Positions 8,960 through 19,468 are shown, numbered from the stretch's first letter. The stretch is 64,000 nucleotides of DNA from Microbacterium suwonense (GCF_030296555.1 NZ_AP027728.1:248001-312000); one strand, 5' to 3'. Notes: a model not told the origin generated them from the letters alone. Translations and numbers: made by a program.

Positions 8960-9894
8960 CGCCTCCAGCGCCCCGTCAAGATCCGGATGCCGGAACACGT
9001 ATCCCGCCTGGGTGAGCCTGCCCGGCAGCACCCACCGGCTCTTCAGGATCAGCTCAGTCTCGGTGCGGATGCCGATCGCGCCGATCTCCAGCATCCATCG
9101 CGGTGTCGGCGGGCCGAAGCGCACGCCGAGCGCACGCCGAACGGATGCCATGAACGTGACGTTGTCCACCGGGTTCGGCGTGGAAGCGTTCACCGGACCG
9201 TCGAGCTCGGGATGCTCTTCGAGGAAGTCGATGATGCCGACGACGTCGTCGACATGGATCCAGCTGAATCGCTGACGACCGCCGCGCGCCCCGGGGAAGT
9301 GCGCGGTGCCGGCCTCGCGGCGCGCCCTGGTGACCGGCCACCAGCCGTCCAGCTGTGTGCCGCCGAGGCCCAGCCGTGCCAGGTGCCGCAGCGGCCCCAG
9401 AACCCCGCCATCGCCCAGCACGATCGCCGTGCGCAGCGCCACGCGCCGCGTCGCAGGCAGACTGTCGGCGAACAGCGCCGCTTCCCACGCCTTGGCGACC
9501 TCGACCGAGAACCCGGTGCCGATCTCGCCGTCGGCCTCGGTCATCGGGCGGTCTTCGGCGTGCCGGTAGATGGTCGCCGTGGACGAGTTGACCCACAGCG
9601 GAGGGGAGCGGACGCCCGGCCGATCGCCCCGCTCAGCGCCGCGGTGGTGTCGAGCCGGGAGGAGAAGATCAGTGCGCGGTTCGCCGGGGTGTACCGGCAG
9701 CTGACGCTCTTGCCGGCCAGTCCCACCACAAGCCCTGCACCGTCGACGGCGGCGTCGATTCCGGCCTGGTCGCTCCAGGTGAGATCCGCGTCACGGCGTG
9801 AGATCGTGACGACCTCGCGCCCCTCGGCGCGATACTTCTGCTGCAGGTGCCGGCCGATGAACCCGGTCGACCCGCCGATCACCACGCGGCTCAT
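8942..9894 (-). CDS. TIGR01777-family NAD(P)-dependent epimerase/SDR (frameshifted)
   Basis: An extended SDR of the TIGR01777 family (YfcH-like): N-terminal Rossmann motif GGSTGFIGRHL, a middle HVDDVVGIIDFL block, and the family-specific C-terminal half including VNASTPNPV and PRWMLEIGA. The frame is broken at the GGGG run 9603-9606, one base short; joining the halves gives 317 residues and restores PLWVNSSTATIYRH. The start ATG at 9894 overlaps the end of the DUF4166 gene by four bases, so the two are translationally coupled. The substrate of this family is unknown. Confidence 0.82.
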
Positions 9895-10511
9895 CGCGCA
9901 TCCTCCTCGAGTGCGTAGCTGAACGAGCCCTCGTACTCGTACAGCCGGCCGATCAGCGGCATGTCCACCGTCAGCGAGACGTGTTGCCGCCCGGCGCGCT
10001 TCTCCGCGCTCTCACGCAGCCGCACGACCGGGGCCAGGAACCGGGGCAGTGCGATGCGCACGCGACCCAGACGGATGCCGACCGTCGCGCTGCGCAGGGC
10101 GAGCGCGTCGCCGTCGACGGTCACATCGAAGGAGACGGCCAGCGTGGTCGGCTCGCCGAGCTGATCCACGACCCTGCCGCGAGGGCGGGCACTGACGGCA
10201 TCCTTCATCGTCCAGTCGCCGGAGGGCAGATGCAGGGTGCGGATGCCGATCGCCTTCCCCGCGATCGTGCGGTTGTGGATCGTGAACGGCACATCGTGGT
10301 CCCAGCCGGCATGCACGACCGAGTGGCGCTGCAGCATCCGCAACACCGGCCACAGCCAGCGACGCGGCGTGCCGACCCGCTCGAACACGCCCTCGCCGAC
10401 GCCCACCTGCCCGCGGGGGATCGCGGAGAAGTAGGTGCGCAGGGCCGGATGCAGCTGAGTGCGGTGTTCTCCCAGCGCCCGCAGATACGGGGACTGAGGC
10501 ACGTGTTCCAT
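9891..10511 (-). CDS. DUF4166 domain protein
   Basis: A 206-residue protein of the DUF4166 family. It starts MEHVPQSPYLRALGEHRTQL and contains the family-like blocks VPFTIHNRTIAG and LYEYEGSFSY near the C-terminus. DUF4166 is often fused to or adjacent to an SDR-type epimerase in actinobacteria. Here it lies directly upstream of, and overlaps by four bases, the TIGR01777 SDR gene, which supports a shared pathway. No catalytic residues or membrane segments are obvious. The reaction is unknown. Confidence 0.75.
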   Translation of the reverse strand: MEHVPQSPYLRALGEHRTQLHPALRTYFSAIPRGQVGVGEGVFERVGTPRRWLWPVLRMLQRHSVVHAGWDHDVPFTIHNRTIAGKAIGIRTLHLPSGDWTMKDAVSARPRGRVVDQLGEPTTLAVSFDVTVDGDALALRSATVGIRLGRVRIALPRFLAPVVRLRESAEKRAGRQHVSLTVDMPLIGRLYEYEGSFSYALEEDAR

Positions 10512-10539
10512 GCTTCGAGGTTAGCGTTCGGTGCGGAGG

Positions 10540-10797
10540 TCAGCGTTCCGCGGCGACGTGGGCGTCGACGTTCGCCGGCGAGAGCACGTGCCGCGCGACC
10601 ATGATTGCCGCCCCCAGCACCGCAGCGCGGTCGGCGGCCTGAGTCTGCACGATCGCCAGATGCTGCGTGGCCAGCGGGATCGATCGACGGTAGACCACCT
10701 CGCGCACCCCGGCCAGCAGATGCTCGCCTGCCCGGCCGATGCTCCCGCCGAGCACGATGATGGATGGGTATCGTTCGACGCGGCCTTCAGTAATCAA
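10540..10797 (-). pseudogene. 3' remnant of a ROK-family regulator/kinase gene
   Basis: Only the last ~80 codons of a ROK-family (repressor, ORF, kinase) protein remain: PSIIVLGGSIGRAGEHLL followed by a C-terminal helix with AAVLGAAIMVAR. These match the extreme C-terminal sugar-kinase fold of ROK repressors and glucokinases, which are normally 300-400 residues. There is no N-terminal helix-turn-helix, ATP site or zinc motif within reach, and the upstream neighbour (the NYN gene, ending at 10834) follows directly. This is a deletion, not a one-base error. Confidence 0.75.
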
Positions 10798-10833
10798 TAA
10801 GGAGGGGTGCAGGCGTGAGGCGCCGTGACGGAG

Positions 10834-11756
10834 TCAGGCCTCCCGCAACCGCACCATCCGCTCGTGGCCGCTCTCCTCGAGCTCGGCGATGTCGTCGCGC
10901 GAGCGCAGGAAGTCGTTGAACGACCGGTAGCCGAGTGCCTTCTCGCTGAACGACGGGTCCATCCTCCGCATCTGCGTCTTCACTGCGGAGGCGTGCAGCC
11001 ATTCATCGGCATCCGCCTTGTCGTGTCCCAGACGCAGCGCGCGCTCCAGCAGCGCCGTCGCTTCCCCTGCTCGTCGTTCTTGGGGGCGGACCTGGCCCTG
11101 CGACTCTTCGCCGGGGTCTTCGCCTCGGACTTCTCCTTGGCCTCGGGTGCACCCTTGCCGGGCGGGGGAGCGGCATCCACCGGCTTCGTCGGCCGCACCA
11201 CGCCGGGCAGCGAGTCGTACGATTCGAACTCGTCGCACGCCGCCGCCAGCGATTTGGCCGTGGAACCGGCCACTCCGACGCCGATCACGTAGCGACCCAG
11301 ACGCTTGCATCGCTGCGCAAGCGGCACGTAGTCGCTGTCACCCGCGACGATCACGACATGCGTAAGGTCGGGCAGCCGGAACATGTCCTCGACGGCATCC
11401 ACAGCCAGGCGGATGTCGGCGCCGTTCTTCGCGTAGGCGGCGGCGGGGAACAGCTGCACGAGGTCGACGGCGCGCGCCACGAGCTGCGAGCGGTACTCGG
11501 CGTTCACCGGCGAGGACCAGTCCGCATAGGCGCGCGTGAGCACCAGCGTGCCGAACGACGACGCGTAGTCGATGATCGCGCCGACCTCGATCATCGCCTG
11601 CTTCAGACGTTCGGCGACCTCGGCATCGTGCGGATTCTCGGTGATGCGCTGACGGTCCTTGCCATAGGCGTTGCGGCCGTGAACCCGGTCGTACCAGGAG
11701 ATGACGATGTTGTCGAAGTCGAGATAGACGGCGACGCGTCCGGTTGCGTCAGCCAT
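10834..11756 (-). CDS. NYN (LabA/PIN-like RNase) domain + LOTUS/OST-HTH protein (frameshifted)
   Basis: The N-terminal ~165 residues form a NYN domain, a PIN-like nuclease fold: the acidic residues VAVYLDFDN, NGADIRLAVDA and VIVAGDSDYVPL are the expected metal ligands. After a Pro/Lys/Ala-rich linker (about 175-215), the C-terminal ~75 residues (ALGYRSFNDFLRSRDDI...) resemble an OST-HTH/LOTUS winged helix, an RNA-associated module. One base is missing from the CCCC run at 11064-11067; restoration gives 307 residues. The gene sits two bases upstream of the end of the Gfo/Idh gene and is probably co-transcribed. The RNA target is unknown. Confidence 0.8.
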
Positions 11757-11758
11757 GC

Positions 11759-12742
11759 TCAGCGCTCCTCAGGGTAGGTGACGCCGATCTGGCGGCGGAT
11801 CTCATCGAGCGTCCCCATGATTCCGACCGATTCACTGATCGGGAGTTCGAGGCCCTTCAGCAGCCCGGCAGCGACGAATCGCTCGGCTGCGAGAGCCTGG
11901 TATTGCATGCCGCGCCCGTCGACCTCGGATCGATATTCCTCCAGCACTGTGCCGTCGGGGGCGACGACACGGAAGGACGTCGGGGTGTACCAGATCCGGT
12001 CGATCTCGATACGAGCCTCGGTGCCGAGCACGGTCGCCGTGTTCGGCCCTGCGGTCCGCGACGAAGAGAGCGTGGTCGAGATGGCTCCACCCGCGTGCGT
12101 CATCACCGTCGCGACCTCGGCATCCGCTCCCGTCTCCATGAGACGCGCCGACGCCTGGATGCTCACCGGCTCGCCGAGCACGTCCCAGACGAAGGAGATC
12201 GGGTAGATCGCCAGATCCAGCAGCGCCCCTCCGCCGAGTTCCAGCGCATTCAGCCGGTGGGTCGGGTCGGCGGTGATCTTCTGGGTGTGATCGGCCATCA
12301 CCGCGCGGATCTCGCCGATCGTGCCTGCCGCGATGATCTCGCGCAGGCGCACCATGTGCGGGAGGTACCGGGTCCACATGGCCTCCATGACGAGCAGCCC
12401 CTTCTCCGCCGCGAGGCGCTGCAGGTCCTCGGCCTGCGGGCGATTGAGCGTGAACGATTTCTCGACCAGCGCGTGCTTGCCGTGCTCCAGCGCCAGCCGT
12501 GCGCCCGCGTGGTGCATCGGATGCGGTGTGGAGACGTAGATGATGTCGACGTCGGGGTCAGCGGCCAGCGCTTCGTAAGAGGCGTGGGCGCGGGGGATGT
12601 CGAAGCGTGCGGCGAACGCATCGGCCGAGGCCTGTGATCGCGAGCCCACCGCGACGAGGTCGAGACCCGCCGTGCGCAGGTCGGATGCGAAGGCGGCGGC
12701 GATGCCGCCCGTGGCGAGGATGCCCCAGCGAAGTCCGGTCAT
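11759..12742 (-). CDS. Gfo/Idh/MocA-family NAD(P)-dependent oxidoreductase
   Basis: A 327-residue oxidoreductase. The N-terminal Rossmann fold shows GILATGGIAAAFA, the family motif LVEKSFTLN supplies the conserved EKP/EKS lysine, and GGGALLDLAIYPISF is the His/Tyr-equivalent block of dihydrodiol dehydrogenase-like members. Such enzymes oxidise or reduce sugars, inositols or dihydrodiols with NAD(P); the substrate here cannot be deduced. It lies 23 bases downstream of the SfnG-like monooxygenase and two bases before the NYN gene on the same strand. Confidence 0.85.
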   Translation of the reverse strand: MTGLRWGILATGGIAAAFASDLRTAGLDLVAVGSRSQASADAFAARFDIPRAHASYEALAADPDVDIIYVSTPHPMHHAGARLALEHGKHALVEKSFTLNRPQAEDLQRLAAEKGLLVMEAMWTRYLPHMVRLREIIAAGTIGEIRAVMADHTQKITADPTHRLNALELGGGALLDLAIYPISFVWDVLGEPVSIQASARLMETGADAEVATVMTHAGGAISTTLSSSRTAGPNTATVLGTEARIEIDRIWYTPTSFRVVAPDGTVLEEYRSEVDGRGMQYQALAAERFVAAGLLKGLELPISESVGIMGTLDEIRRQIGVTYPEER

Positions 12743-12765
12743 GGTCTCCAGCGTATCGGCCTGGA

Positions 12766-13819
12766 CTAATCCGCGAGCGCGAGTGACCGCTGCGAGATGA
12801 GCGGGAGCACCTGCTCGGCGATCCGCTCCAGCTCCTCGTCCAGGGGGACGCCTGGATCAGCAGCAGGGTGATGCCGGCATCCGCATACTCGTCGATGCGC
12901 TCAGCGACCTGCTCGGCCGTGCCGACCAGGTTCGGGCGCAGGCCGCGGGTTCCCACGGAGTACTCCCGCTTGGACAGCTCCAGCGACAGGTTGGAGTTCT
13001 GCCGGAACTGTTCGAAGGACGCGTAGCCGGGGAGTCCGGGTCAACGGCGGTGATCCGCTCCAGCTCGCGCTGCGCCTCGGCCTCGGTGTCGCGCACGATG
13101 ACGTACGCCGGCATCCCGAACTCGGCGATCGGACGGCCGTGCAGCCGCTCGGAGCGCGTGTTCATGTCGGAGACGTTCGCCCGCACCTCGTCGAGCGTGC
13201 CGCCGTGCATGACGTAGGCGTCGGCGAAGCCGGCGATCGCCTCGCGACCGGAGTCGCTCTCACCACCGGCGAAGATCACCGGATGCGCGGACGGCTTGGG
13301 CTCGACGATCGTGTCCTCGAACTCGTAGTGATCACCGCTGAACGAGAACGGCGTGCGCTCCCACAGTCCGTTCAGCACCGACACGAACTCGGTGGCCTGC
13401 GCGTAGCGGGCGTCATGCGTGGGGAAGACACCGCCGAACTGACGCGCCTCCTCGGCCCACCAGGCCGCCACGACGTTCAGTGCGACGCGTCCGGGGGCGA
13501 TGCTGTCCAGCGTCGAGACGGTCTTCGCGAGCACGGCGGGCAGATGGAAACCGGGCCGGACCGCCGTCATCACACGCAGGCGCTTGGTGGCGGCGAGGAT
13601 GGCAGCCGACAGCGACCACGCCTCCAGGCTGGGCGCCTCAGTGCCCTTGCGGTCGTTGAGGTACAGCTCGGGGACGAGTGTGGTGTGGAAGCCGAGCCGG
13701 TCAGCCTTCACCGACACCTCCCGGATGTACTCCCAGGTGGCGGCCATCCGCCCCTCATCGCGCACGTTGCGCAGGAATCCGCCGTAGACGGGGGTCCAGT
13801 ATCCGAGGTCGATGGCCAT
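12766..13819 (-). CDS. SfnG/SsuD-like FMNH2-dependent monooxygenase (two frameshifts)
   Basis: A luciferase-like flavin monooxygenase. It has the TIM-barrel N-terminus (IDLGYWTPVYGGF), the substrate/flavin strand RVALNVVAAWWAEEARQFG and the C-terminal NLVGTAEQVAERIDEYADAGI. The arrangement resembles SfnG (dimethylsulfone) and SsuD (alkanesulfonate) enzymes, which use FMNH2 from a separate reductase to cleave C-S bonds. Two bases are missing, at GGGG 13029-13032 and GGGGG 12843-12847; restoring both gives 351 residues ending at 12766. It is the last sulfur-type gene of the minus-strand operon, 10 bases after the metY-like gene. Confidence 0.85.
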
Positions 13820-13829
13820 GATGCTCCTG

Positions 13830-15173
13830 TCAGATCTGCGCGAGCGCGCGGTCGAGGTCGGTGATCAGGTCGGCGGGGTCTTCGATGCCCACCGACAGTC
13901 GCACGGTGTTCAGCGAGATGCCCGCCGCCGCACGCTGTGCGGGGGTGAGGTGGGAGTGGGTCATGGATGCCGGGTGCGCGATCAGGCTGCGGGCATCGCC
14001 CAGATTCGCCACCAGGCGGAACACGCTCAGCTCGTCGACCAGGCGGGAGATCCGCTCGGTGGCATCTTGCTCGGGCCCGGCGACGTCGAAGGAGAACACC
14101 GAGGGGATGCCGTTCGGCAGGTAGCGCCCGGCGAGGTCGTGCCAGGGATTCCCCTCGAGTCCGGGGTGGTGCACGGTGGCGACCGAGGGATGCTGGGCCA
14201 GGTGCCGCGCGATCGCCAGCGCGCTCGCCGACTGGCGGGCCACGCGCAGGTCGAGCGTCTCGATACCCTGCAGGATCTGCCAGGCATTGAACGGCGAGAT
14301 GGAGGGGCCCAGGTCGTGCACGTACTTCGACCTGACCAGCGCGGCGAACGCCTGGCCCTGCCCGAAGCGCTCCCACAGCACCAGGTCGCCGAAGCGCTGG
14401 TATGGGGCGGTGAACTGCGGCCAGCGTTCGGGCTCCGCGCCGAAATCGAACGTGCCCTGGTCGACCACCACCCCGCCGAGGGAGGTGCCGTGGCCGGCCA
14501 GGAACTTCGTCGCCGAATGCACCACGAAGTCGGCGCCGTGCTCTCCGGGACGGATCAGGGCGGGAGTGCCGACGGTGCTGTCGACCACGAGCGGCAGGCC
14601 GGCCCCGTGCGCGATGTCGGCGACTTTCCGCACGTCCAGCACCTGCGCGATCGGGTTGGCCACGATCTCGGCGAACAGTGCACGCGTCTGCGGCGTGATC
14701 GCAGCCTGCCAGGCATCCGGGTCGTCCTGGTCGACGAAGGTCACCGGGATGCCGAAGTCGTCAAAGGTCTCCTGCAGCAGGTCGACCGTGCCGCCGTACA
14801 GCTGATCGGCCGCGACGATGTGCCCACCGCGTCCGGCGAGGGCGAGCAGGGTGACGGCGACCGCAGCCTGTCCTGAGGCTACGGCGACCGCGCTCGTGCC
14901 GCCCTCGAGAGCGGCGACCCGCTCTTCGAGCACCTGCTGGGTGGGGCTGGCGTTGCGGCTGTAGATGATCCCCGGCTTGCGCAGCGCGAACAGGTCGGCC
15001 GCCTCCTGCAGCGAGGAGAACTCGTAGGCGGCTGTCTGGTGGATCGGCGGCACGGCGCTGGACCAGGGGCGGCCGACGGTGTACCCGGACTGCACCTGCC
15101 TCGTGGCGAAACCGCGCGTGGGGGAGTCCGTGGCGTGGCCTGGTGTGCTCGGCTCCGCGGCGATGCCGGTCAT
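13830..15173 (-). CDS. metY: O-acetylhomoserine sulfhydrylase (Cys/Met metabolism PLP enzyme)
   Basis: A 447-residue PLP-dependent enzyme of the Cys/Met family that condenses O-acetylhomoserine with sulfide or methanethiol to homocysteine or methionine. The N-terminal RQVQSGYTVG, the substrate block IYSRNASPTQQVLEERVAALE, the PLP-lysine motif HSATKFLAGHGTS and the C-terminal SLGDARSLIAHPASMTHS-type block (here NLGDARSLIAHPASMTHS) match. Start ATG 15173 is in an ATGA overlap with the stop of the alpha/beta hydrolase. Clustered with an ABC importer and flavin monooxygenases, it would recapture sulfur released from organic compounds. Confidence 0.88.
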   Translation of the reverse strand: MTGIAAEPSTPGHATDSPTRGFATRQVQSGYTVGRPWSSAVPPIHQTAAYEFSSLQEAADLFALRKPGIIYSRNASPTQQVLEERVAALEGGTSAVAVASGQAAVAVTLLALAGRGGHIVAADQLYGGTVDLLQETFDDFGIPVTFVDQDDPDAWQAAITPQTRALFAEIVANPIAQVLDVRKVADIAHGAGLPLVVDSTVGTPALIRPGEHGADFVVHSATKFLAGHGTSLGGVVVDQGTFDFGAEPERWPQFTAPYQRFGDLVLWERFGQGQAFAALVRSKYVHDLGPSISPFNAWQILQGIETLDLRVARQSASALAIARHLAQHPSVATVHHPGLEGNPWHDLAGRYLPNGIPSVFSFDVAGPEQDATERISRLVDELSVFRLVANLGDARSLIAHPASMTHSHLTPAQRAAAGISLNTVRLSVGIEDPADLITDLDRALAQI

Positions 15174-15879
15174 GCCGTGACCCTCTCGTCTGCGGAGGAG
15201 CGCACGATCGGCGCGTGCACGTCGCCGGCCCGCAGGCGCTCGAGCCACAGCACGATGCTCGCGGCCACACTGCGGTGGCTGGCGTCGTTGAGCGCATCGT
15301 GCAGCCCATCGACGGTCTCGATCAGGTCGATGTCGGGGATCGATGACAGCGCGGCGGCCGCGGCGGAGAAGGGCGAGACCGGGTCGGCTCCGCCATGTAC
15401 CGCGAGCACCGGAACGGCGATCGCGGCGAGATCAGCGGCGGCGGGGAGATCTGGTGCGGTGACGGATGCCGCGGGGCCGGCGGCACGGGCATTCTCGGCG
15501 AGCACGCCCAGGTGCAGAGGGCAGGCGGTGCGCTCGGCATCCGTGGGTGCGTGGTCGGTATCGACGACGACGCCGGCGACGATGGCCGCGTCGGCGACAT
15601 CCCCCGGGTCAGCGCCGCCAGTACGGCGGAAGCGCCGGTGTCGGATCCGACCAGCACACGCGGTGCGTCCGGCTGCTCGCCGAGCCAGGCGGCCGCTGCC
15701 ACGGCATCCGTCGCCTCGAACACACCCACGGTGTAGCCGTCCGCGCTGAGACGGCGTCCGAAGCGTTCGTAGATCAGGGCGTGCTCATCACGGCCGGCGA
15801 CGAGGGCGAGGGTGCCTCGTATGCGTGCGGGCGGCGCCCACAGGACATCGGGTGCGGTGGAGGAGGTCATGTCGTTCAT
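15170..15879 (-). CDS. Alpha/beta hydrolase (frameshifted)
   Basis: A 236-residue hydrolase of the alpha/beta fold once the missing base at the CCCCC run 15601-15605 is restored. Visible landmarks: ALVAGRDEHALIYERFGRRL near the N-terminus (a lysophospholipase-like oxyanion region), LVGSDTGASAVLAAL as nucleophile elbow (G-S-D-T-G in place of G-x-S-x-G), VPVLAVHGGADPVSP carrying the acid Asp, and VDGLHDALND as the catalytic His loop. It lies between the oppF-like gene and metY on the same strand. An esterase, thioesterase or acetyltransferase-like role is possible; the substrate is unknown. Confidence 0.75.
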
Positions 15880-15929
15880 CTTCGGTGTGTTGGCGGTCGA
15901 GGGCGAGACGTGTGTCGAACTGTTGCGGA

Positions 15930-16766
15930 TCAGGCTGTCTGCGCCCCCAGTTCCGCGCGCAGGGCTGCGCGGCGTTCCCGGCCGGCGCCCGCGGAGCTGA
16001 GAGTGGGCGCAGACTCAAGCAGCAGGCGCGTGTACGGATGCTGAGGGGCGGCGATCACGTCGGCGGTCGGCCCGTCTTCAACGATCGCGCCGTGATAGAG
16101 AACGATCAGACGATCCGTCACGCCGGCGACAGAACCGAGATCGTGCGAGATGAACAGCTGCGCGATGGGTCTCTCCGCGACCGTCACGCGCAGCAGATCG
16201 AGCACATGCACTCGGCTGGAGGCATCCAGTGCGCTCACGGGCTCATCGAGGATCAGCAGCTGCGGCTCGACGACCAATGCTCTCGCCAGTGCGATCCGCT
16301 GCCGTTGCCCGCCGGACAGATCCGCGGGCAGACGCCGCCCGAGTGCGGGATCGAGGCCGACCAGAGCGAGAACATCGTCGACACGCTGCTGGACCTCTGC
16401 ACGGGGTGAGTCGCCGCGGATGCGCAGCCCTTCGGCGACCGAGTCGGCGACGGTGATGTCGGGGTCCAGGCTTTGGAGCGGGTCCTGGTACACGTACTGC
16501 GCGACACCGGAGCGTCGATACTCGCGCAGCGTGCGCCCGCGCAACCGGCCGAGATCCTGTCCGCCGACTCGTACCGTGCCACTCAGCACGGATGTGAGAC
16601 CGAGCAGTGTGCGAGCGAGTGTGGATTTGCCGGAACCGGTCTCGCCGATGAGCCCAACGCGTTCACCGGGGGCAAGTGTGAGGTTGATGTCATGAAGGAC
16701 GGCTTGCGCCCTCGATCGCGTGCCATAGCCGAGCGTGGCGTTCGTCAGCTGCACCAGCTCAGACAT
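15930..16766 (-). CDS. Peptide/nickel-type ABC transporter ATP-binding protein (OppF-like)
   Basis: A 278-residue ABC ATPase: Walker A GETGSGKST, Q-loop YVYQDPLQSLDPD, signature LSGGQRQR, Walker B LLILDEPVSALD and H-loop FISHD. The order and the QDP...SLDP block are those of the OppF/DppF class. It energises import with the partner ATPase, two permeases and the lipoprotein encoded upstream. The ATG at 16766 overlaps the end of the OppD-like gene by eight bases. No frameshift. Confidence 0.9.
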   Translation of the reverse strand: MSELVQLTNATLGYGTRSRAQAVLHDINLTLAPGERVGLIGETGSGKSTLARTLLGLTSVLSGTVRVGGQDLGRLRGRTLREYRRSGVAQYVYQDPLQSLDPDITVADSVAEGLRIRGDSPRAEVQQRVDDVLALVGLDPALGRRLPADLSGGQRQRIALARALVVEPQLLILDEPVSALDASSRVHVLDLLRVTVAERPIAQLFISHDLGSVAGVTDRLIVLYHGAIVEDGPTADVIAAPQHPYTRLLLESAPTLSSAGAGRERRAALRAELGAQTA

Positions 16767-17570
16767 GCGCTGCCTCCGCGACGAGGAAGCGATCCAGCCC
16801 ATACTCGGCATGATCCGAGAGCAGCCCACGCGTGTATGGATGCTCAGGATCGTGCAGTACCTGCGTGGCTGTTCCCTGCTCCACGATCCGGCCATGCTGC
16901 ATGACGAGGATCCGCTCACAGACCTGCGCGACGACTGGTAGGTCGTGCGAGACGAACAGGATCGCGACCCCCGAGTCGCCCTCAGATCCTCGAGCACGTC
17001 GAGAACCTCGGCCTGTACGGTGACATCGAGTGCCGTCGTCGGCTCGTCGGCGATGAGCAGATCCGGCGACTCGGCAATCGCGATGGCGATCATCACGCGC
17101 TGAAGCATGCCGCCGCTCAGCTCACGTGGGAGGCGTCGGGCGACGCGTTCGGGATCAACCAGGCCAAGCTCTCCGAAGCCTGCGACCGCCGCATCGCGTG
17201 CATCCTGGCGCGCAAGACCTCGCTTGACACGATGCACCTCGGCGAGCTGCCGTCCGACAGGGATCGAGGGGTTCAGATACGCACCGGGATCCTGAAACAC
17301 AGCTCCGATCCGCGTGCCACGGATGGCACGCCAAGTCGATGGTGTGGCGTGCAGCAGATCGCCGCCGTCGAACCGGATGTCGACCGCCTCGACGGCGAGA
17401 GGAGAGGGCACGATCCCGAGCACAGCACGGCAGGAGAGGGATTTGCCGCTGCCGGATTCTCCGACGATGCCGAGCGCCTCGCCGGGGTCGACGTGGAATG
17501 ATGCCGAGTCGACCAATCGCGCGCCGTTCGGAGCCATGATCGAGAGCGAATCGACCTGGAGCAAAGTCAT
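16759..17570 (-). CDS. Peptide/nickel-type ABC transporter ATP-binding protein (OppD-like, frameshifted)
   Basis: An ABC ATPase with Walker A GESGSGKS, Q-loop VFQDPGAYLNP, signature LSGGMLQRV and Walker B LLIADEPTTALDVT. The frame is lost after LEDLRATRG at the CCCCC run 16968-16972; one restored base gives VAILFVSHDLPVVAQVCERI and a protein of 270 residues, which includes the H-loop SHD. Start ATG 17570 overlaps the stop of the permease by four bases (ATGA). The C-terminal Cys cluster of some OppD proteins is not evident. Confidence 0.86.
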
Positions 17571-18435
17571 GCGGATACCTCCTGTGCCACGGTGTCGGTG
17601 CTCGGTGCACGCTTCGCCGTGCGTCGTGTCTGTGCATCGCGGACTGCATCGGCGAGAGCGTTCAGTGCCCAGACTGTGATGACGATCAGAACGGCGGGTG
17701 CGACCGGTCCGAGCGGCCGCTGGTAGAGATACTTCAGGTCCGTAGCCAGCAGCCCGCCCCACGTGGGATCGGGGGTACGACTCCGATCCCGAGGAACGTC
17801 AGCGATGCGACGATGACCAAGGCCGCACCGGTCAGGCCTGCCGCTGCCACAGCGACTGCTGGAAGCACATGCCGCCATACGTGCCGTCGCAGCACCCAAC
17901 TGGTGGAGGCGCCCAGCAGCACCGCAGCCTCGGCGTATTGCGAGCTGGCTGCGCTGAGAGCGGCAGCTCGCGTCACGCGATAGAACGCAGGTGAGATGAG
18001 GATGCCGACCGCGACCATGGCCTGCGGCACACCGTTGCCGAGAAGGGCCGTCATCGCGATGGCGAACACGAGGAACGGCAGCGTCATGAGAGCATCCATC
18101 AGACGCAGCGAGAACCATTCGAAGGCTCGGTTCAGATACACGGACAGCAGCGCGGGGATCACCCCGAGAATAAGCCCGACGGCGACTGCCATGAGAGCAG
18201 AGAGCACCGAGATCGGGGAGCCGACGAGCAGACGGCTGAGCACATCACGGCCTAGATCGTCGGTGCCCAGCCAATGCACCGCGCTCGGGCCCTGCAGCAT
18301 AGCCGTCGTGTCTTTGGCGAACGGATCCTGCGGTGCCAGAAGAGGGCCGAATGCAGTCAGGGCGATGACGATCACGAGGATGCCGGCTGCCACCTTCGCG
18401 CTTGTCGGATGCAGCACATCGCGCAGATTCATCAC
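17567..18435 (-). CDS. Peptide/nickel-type ABC transporter permease (OppC-like, frameshifted)
   Basis: An inner-membrane permease with an N-terminal helix (AAGILVIVIALTAFGPLLAP), the OppC-type HWLGTDDLGRDVLSRLL block and the EAA loop EAAVLLGASTSWVLRRHV. One base is missing at GGGGG 17771-17775; restoration turns the tail into PDPTWGGLLATDL..., the expected OppC C-terminus, and gives 289 residues. Start GTG 18435 overlaps the preceding permease stop (GTGA); ATG 18432 is an alternative. Confidence 0.87.
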
Positions 18436-19468
18436 ACTGCCCTTCGAGTGGCGGGCTGGAGTGCGGTGAGAACGACGTTGACCAGCACGTTGAATGCGAG
18501 CACGAGCACGATGGAGATGACGAGGGTGCCCTGTACGACAGGAACGTCACCGCGCAGCGCGGAGTCCGCCGCGAGAAGTCCGAATCCGGGCATGTTGAAG
18601 ATCGTCTCGGTCACGACGGCACCACCCAGGAGCGCAGGGATCTTCATACCCAGCACGGCGATCGCCGGTCCCGAGCCGTTGCGCAAGGCGTGCACGGTGA
18701 GGATACGGCGCGGAGAAAGACCGCGCACCACAGCGCCGGTGATGTACGGCTGCGAGAGCGAGTGCACGAGGCCGGTGCGCAGTTGACGCGCGATATCGGA
18801 TGCGGGCTCCAGGCTGAGGGCGATGGAGGGCATGATGATCAGTTGGAACCACAGTGAGGGGTTCTGCCCGAACGGGACATACCCCGAGGAGGGCAGCAGC
18901 CTCAGCCAGACGCTGAAGACGACGATCAATCCGATCGAGACGACGAACGGCGGCAGTGTCGATAGGCCAGTCGTGGTCGCAGTGATAGCACGATCCACAG
19001 CGCGACCCTGATTCAGGGCGGCGATGATCCCAAGCGCAGTTCCCGCGACGATGCCGATGATCAGTGCCATACCGGCGATCGACGCAGTGATGGTCAGTCG
19101 CTGCCCGATCAGCTCGGTGACCGTGAAGCCGTTGTACCAGCTGACGCCCAGATCTCCCCGGAGCAGGGCAGCCATCCAACTCAGATACTGCACGATGAGT
19201 GGCTGGTCCAAGCCGAGTTCGGCGTTGATCTGCGCGATCCGCTCCGGAGTCACCTCATCACCGGATAGCGCGGCGGCCGGGCTCAGGCCACTCGCCGCAC
19301 CGAGCAGGAACGTGATGAAGGTGGCGAACACGAACACCGGGATGACGATCAGCATGGTCGCACCCAGCGCTCCCAGCAGTCGCCTTGCGACGCGGGTGGC
19401 ACCGGGAGCCCGGGGATCGCGACTGCTGCGCGATCCCCCGCCTCGGGTGTCAGAGTGAGTGTCGTCAT
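18432..19468 (-). CDS. Peptide/nickel-type ABC transporter permease (OppB-like, N-terminal frameshift)
   Basis: An OppB-class permease: first helix TMLIVIPVFVFATFITFLLG, the conserved GLDQPLIVQYLSW periplasmic block and the EAA-type loop near HALRNGSGPAIAVLG, ending at 18432. The obvious ATG at 19355 cuts off the conserved basic N-terminus. Upstream, the frame GATRVARRLLGALG precedes it, and a proper ATG at 19468 lies one base out of frame; a missing base somewhere in 19409-19439 (probably the CCCCC run 19435-19439) reconciles them and gives 345 residues. Confidence 0.85.
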
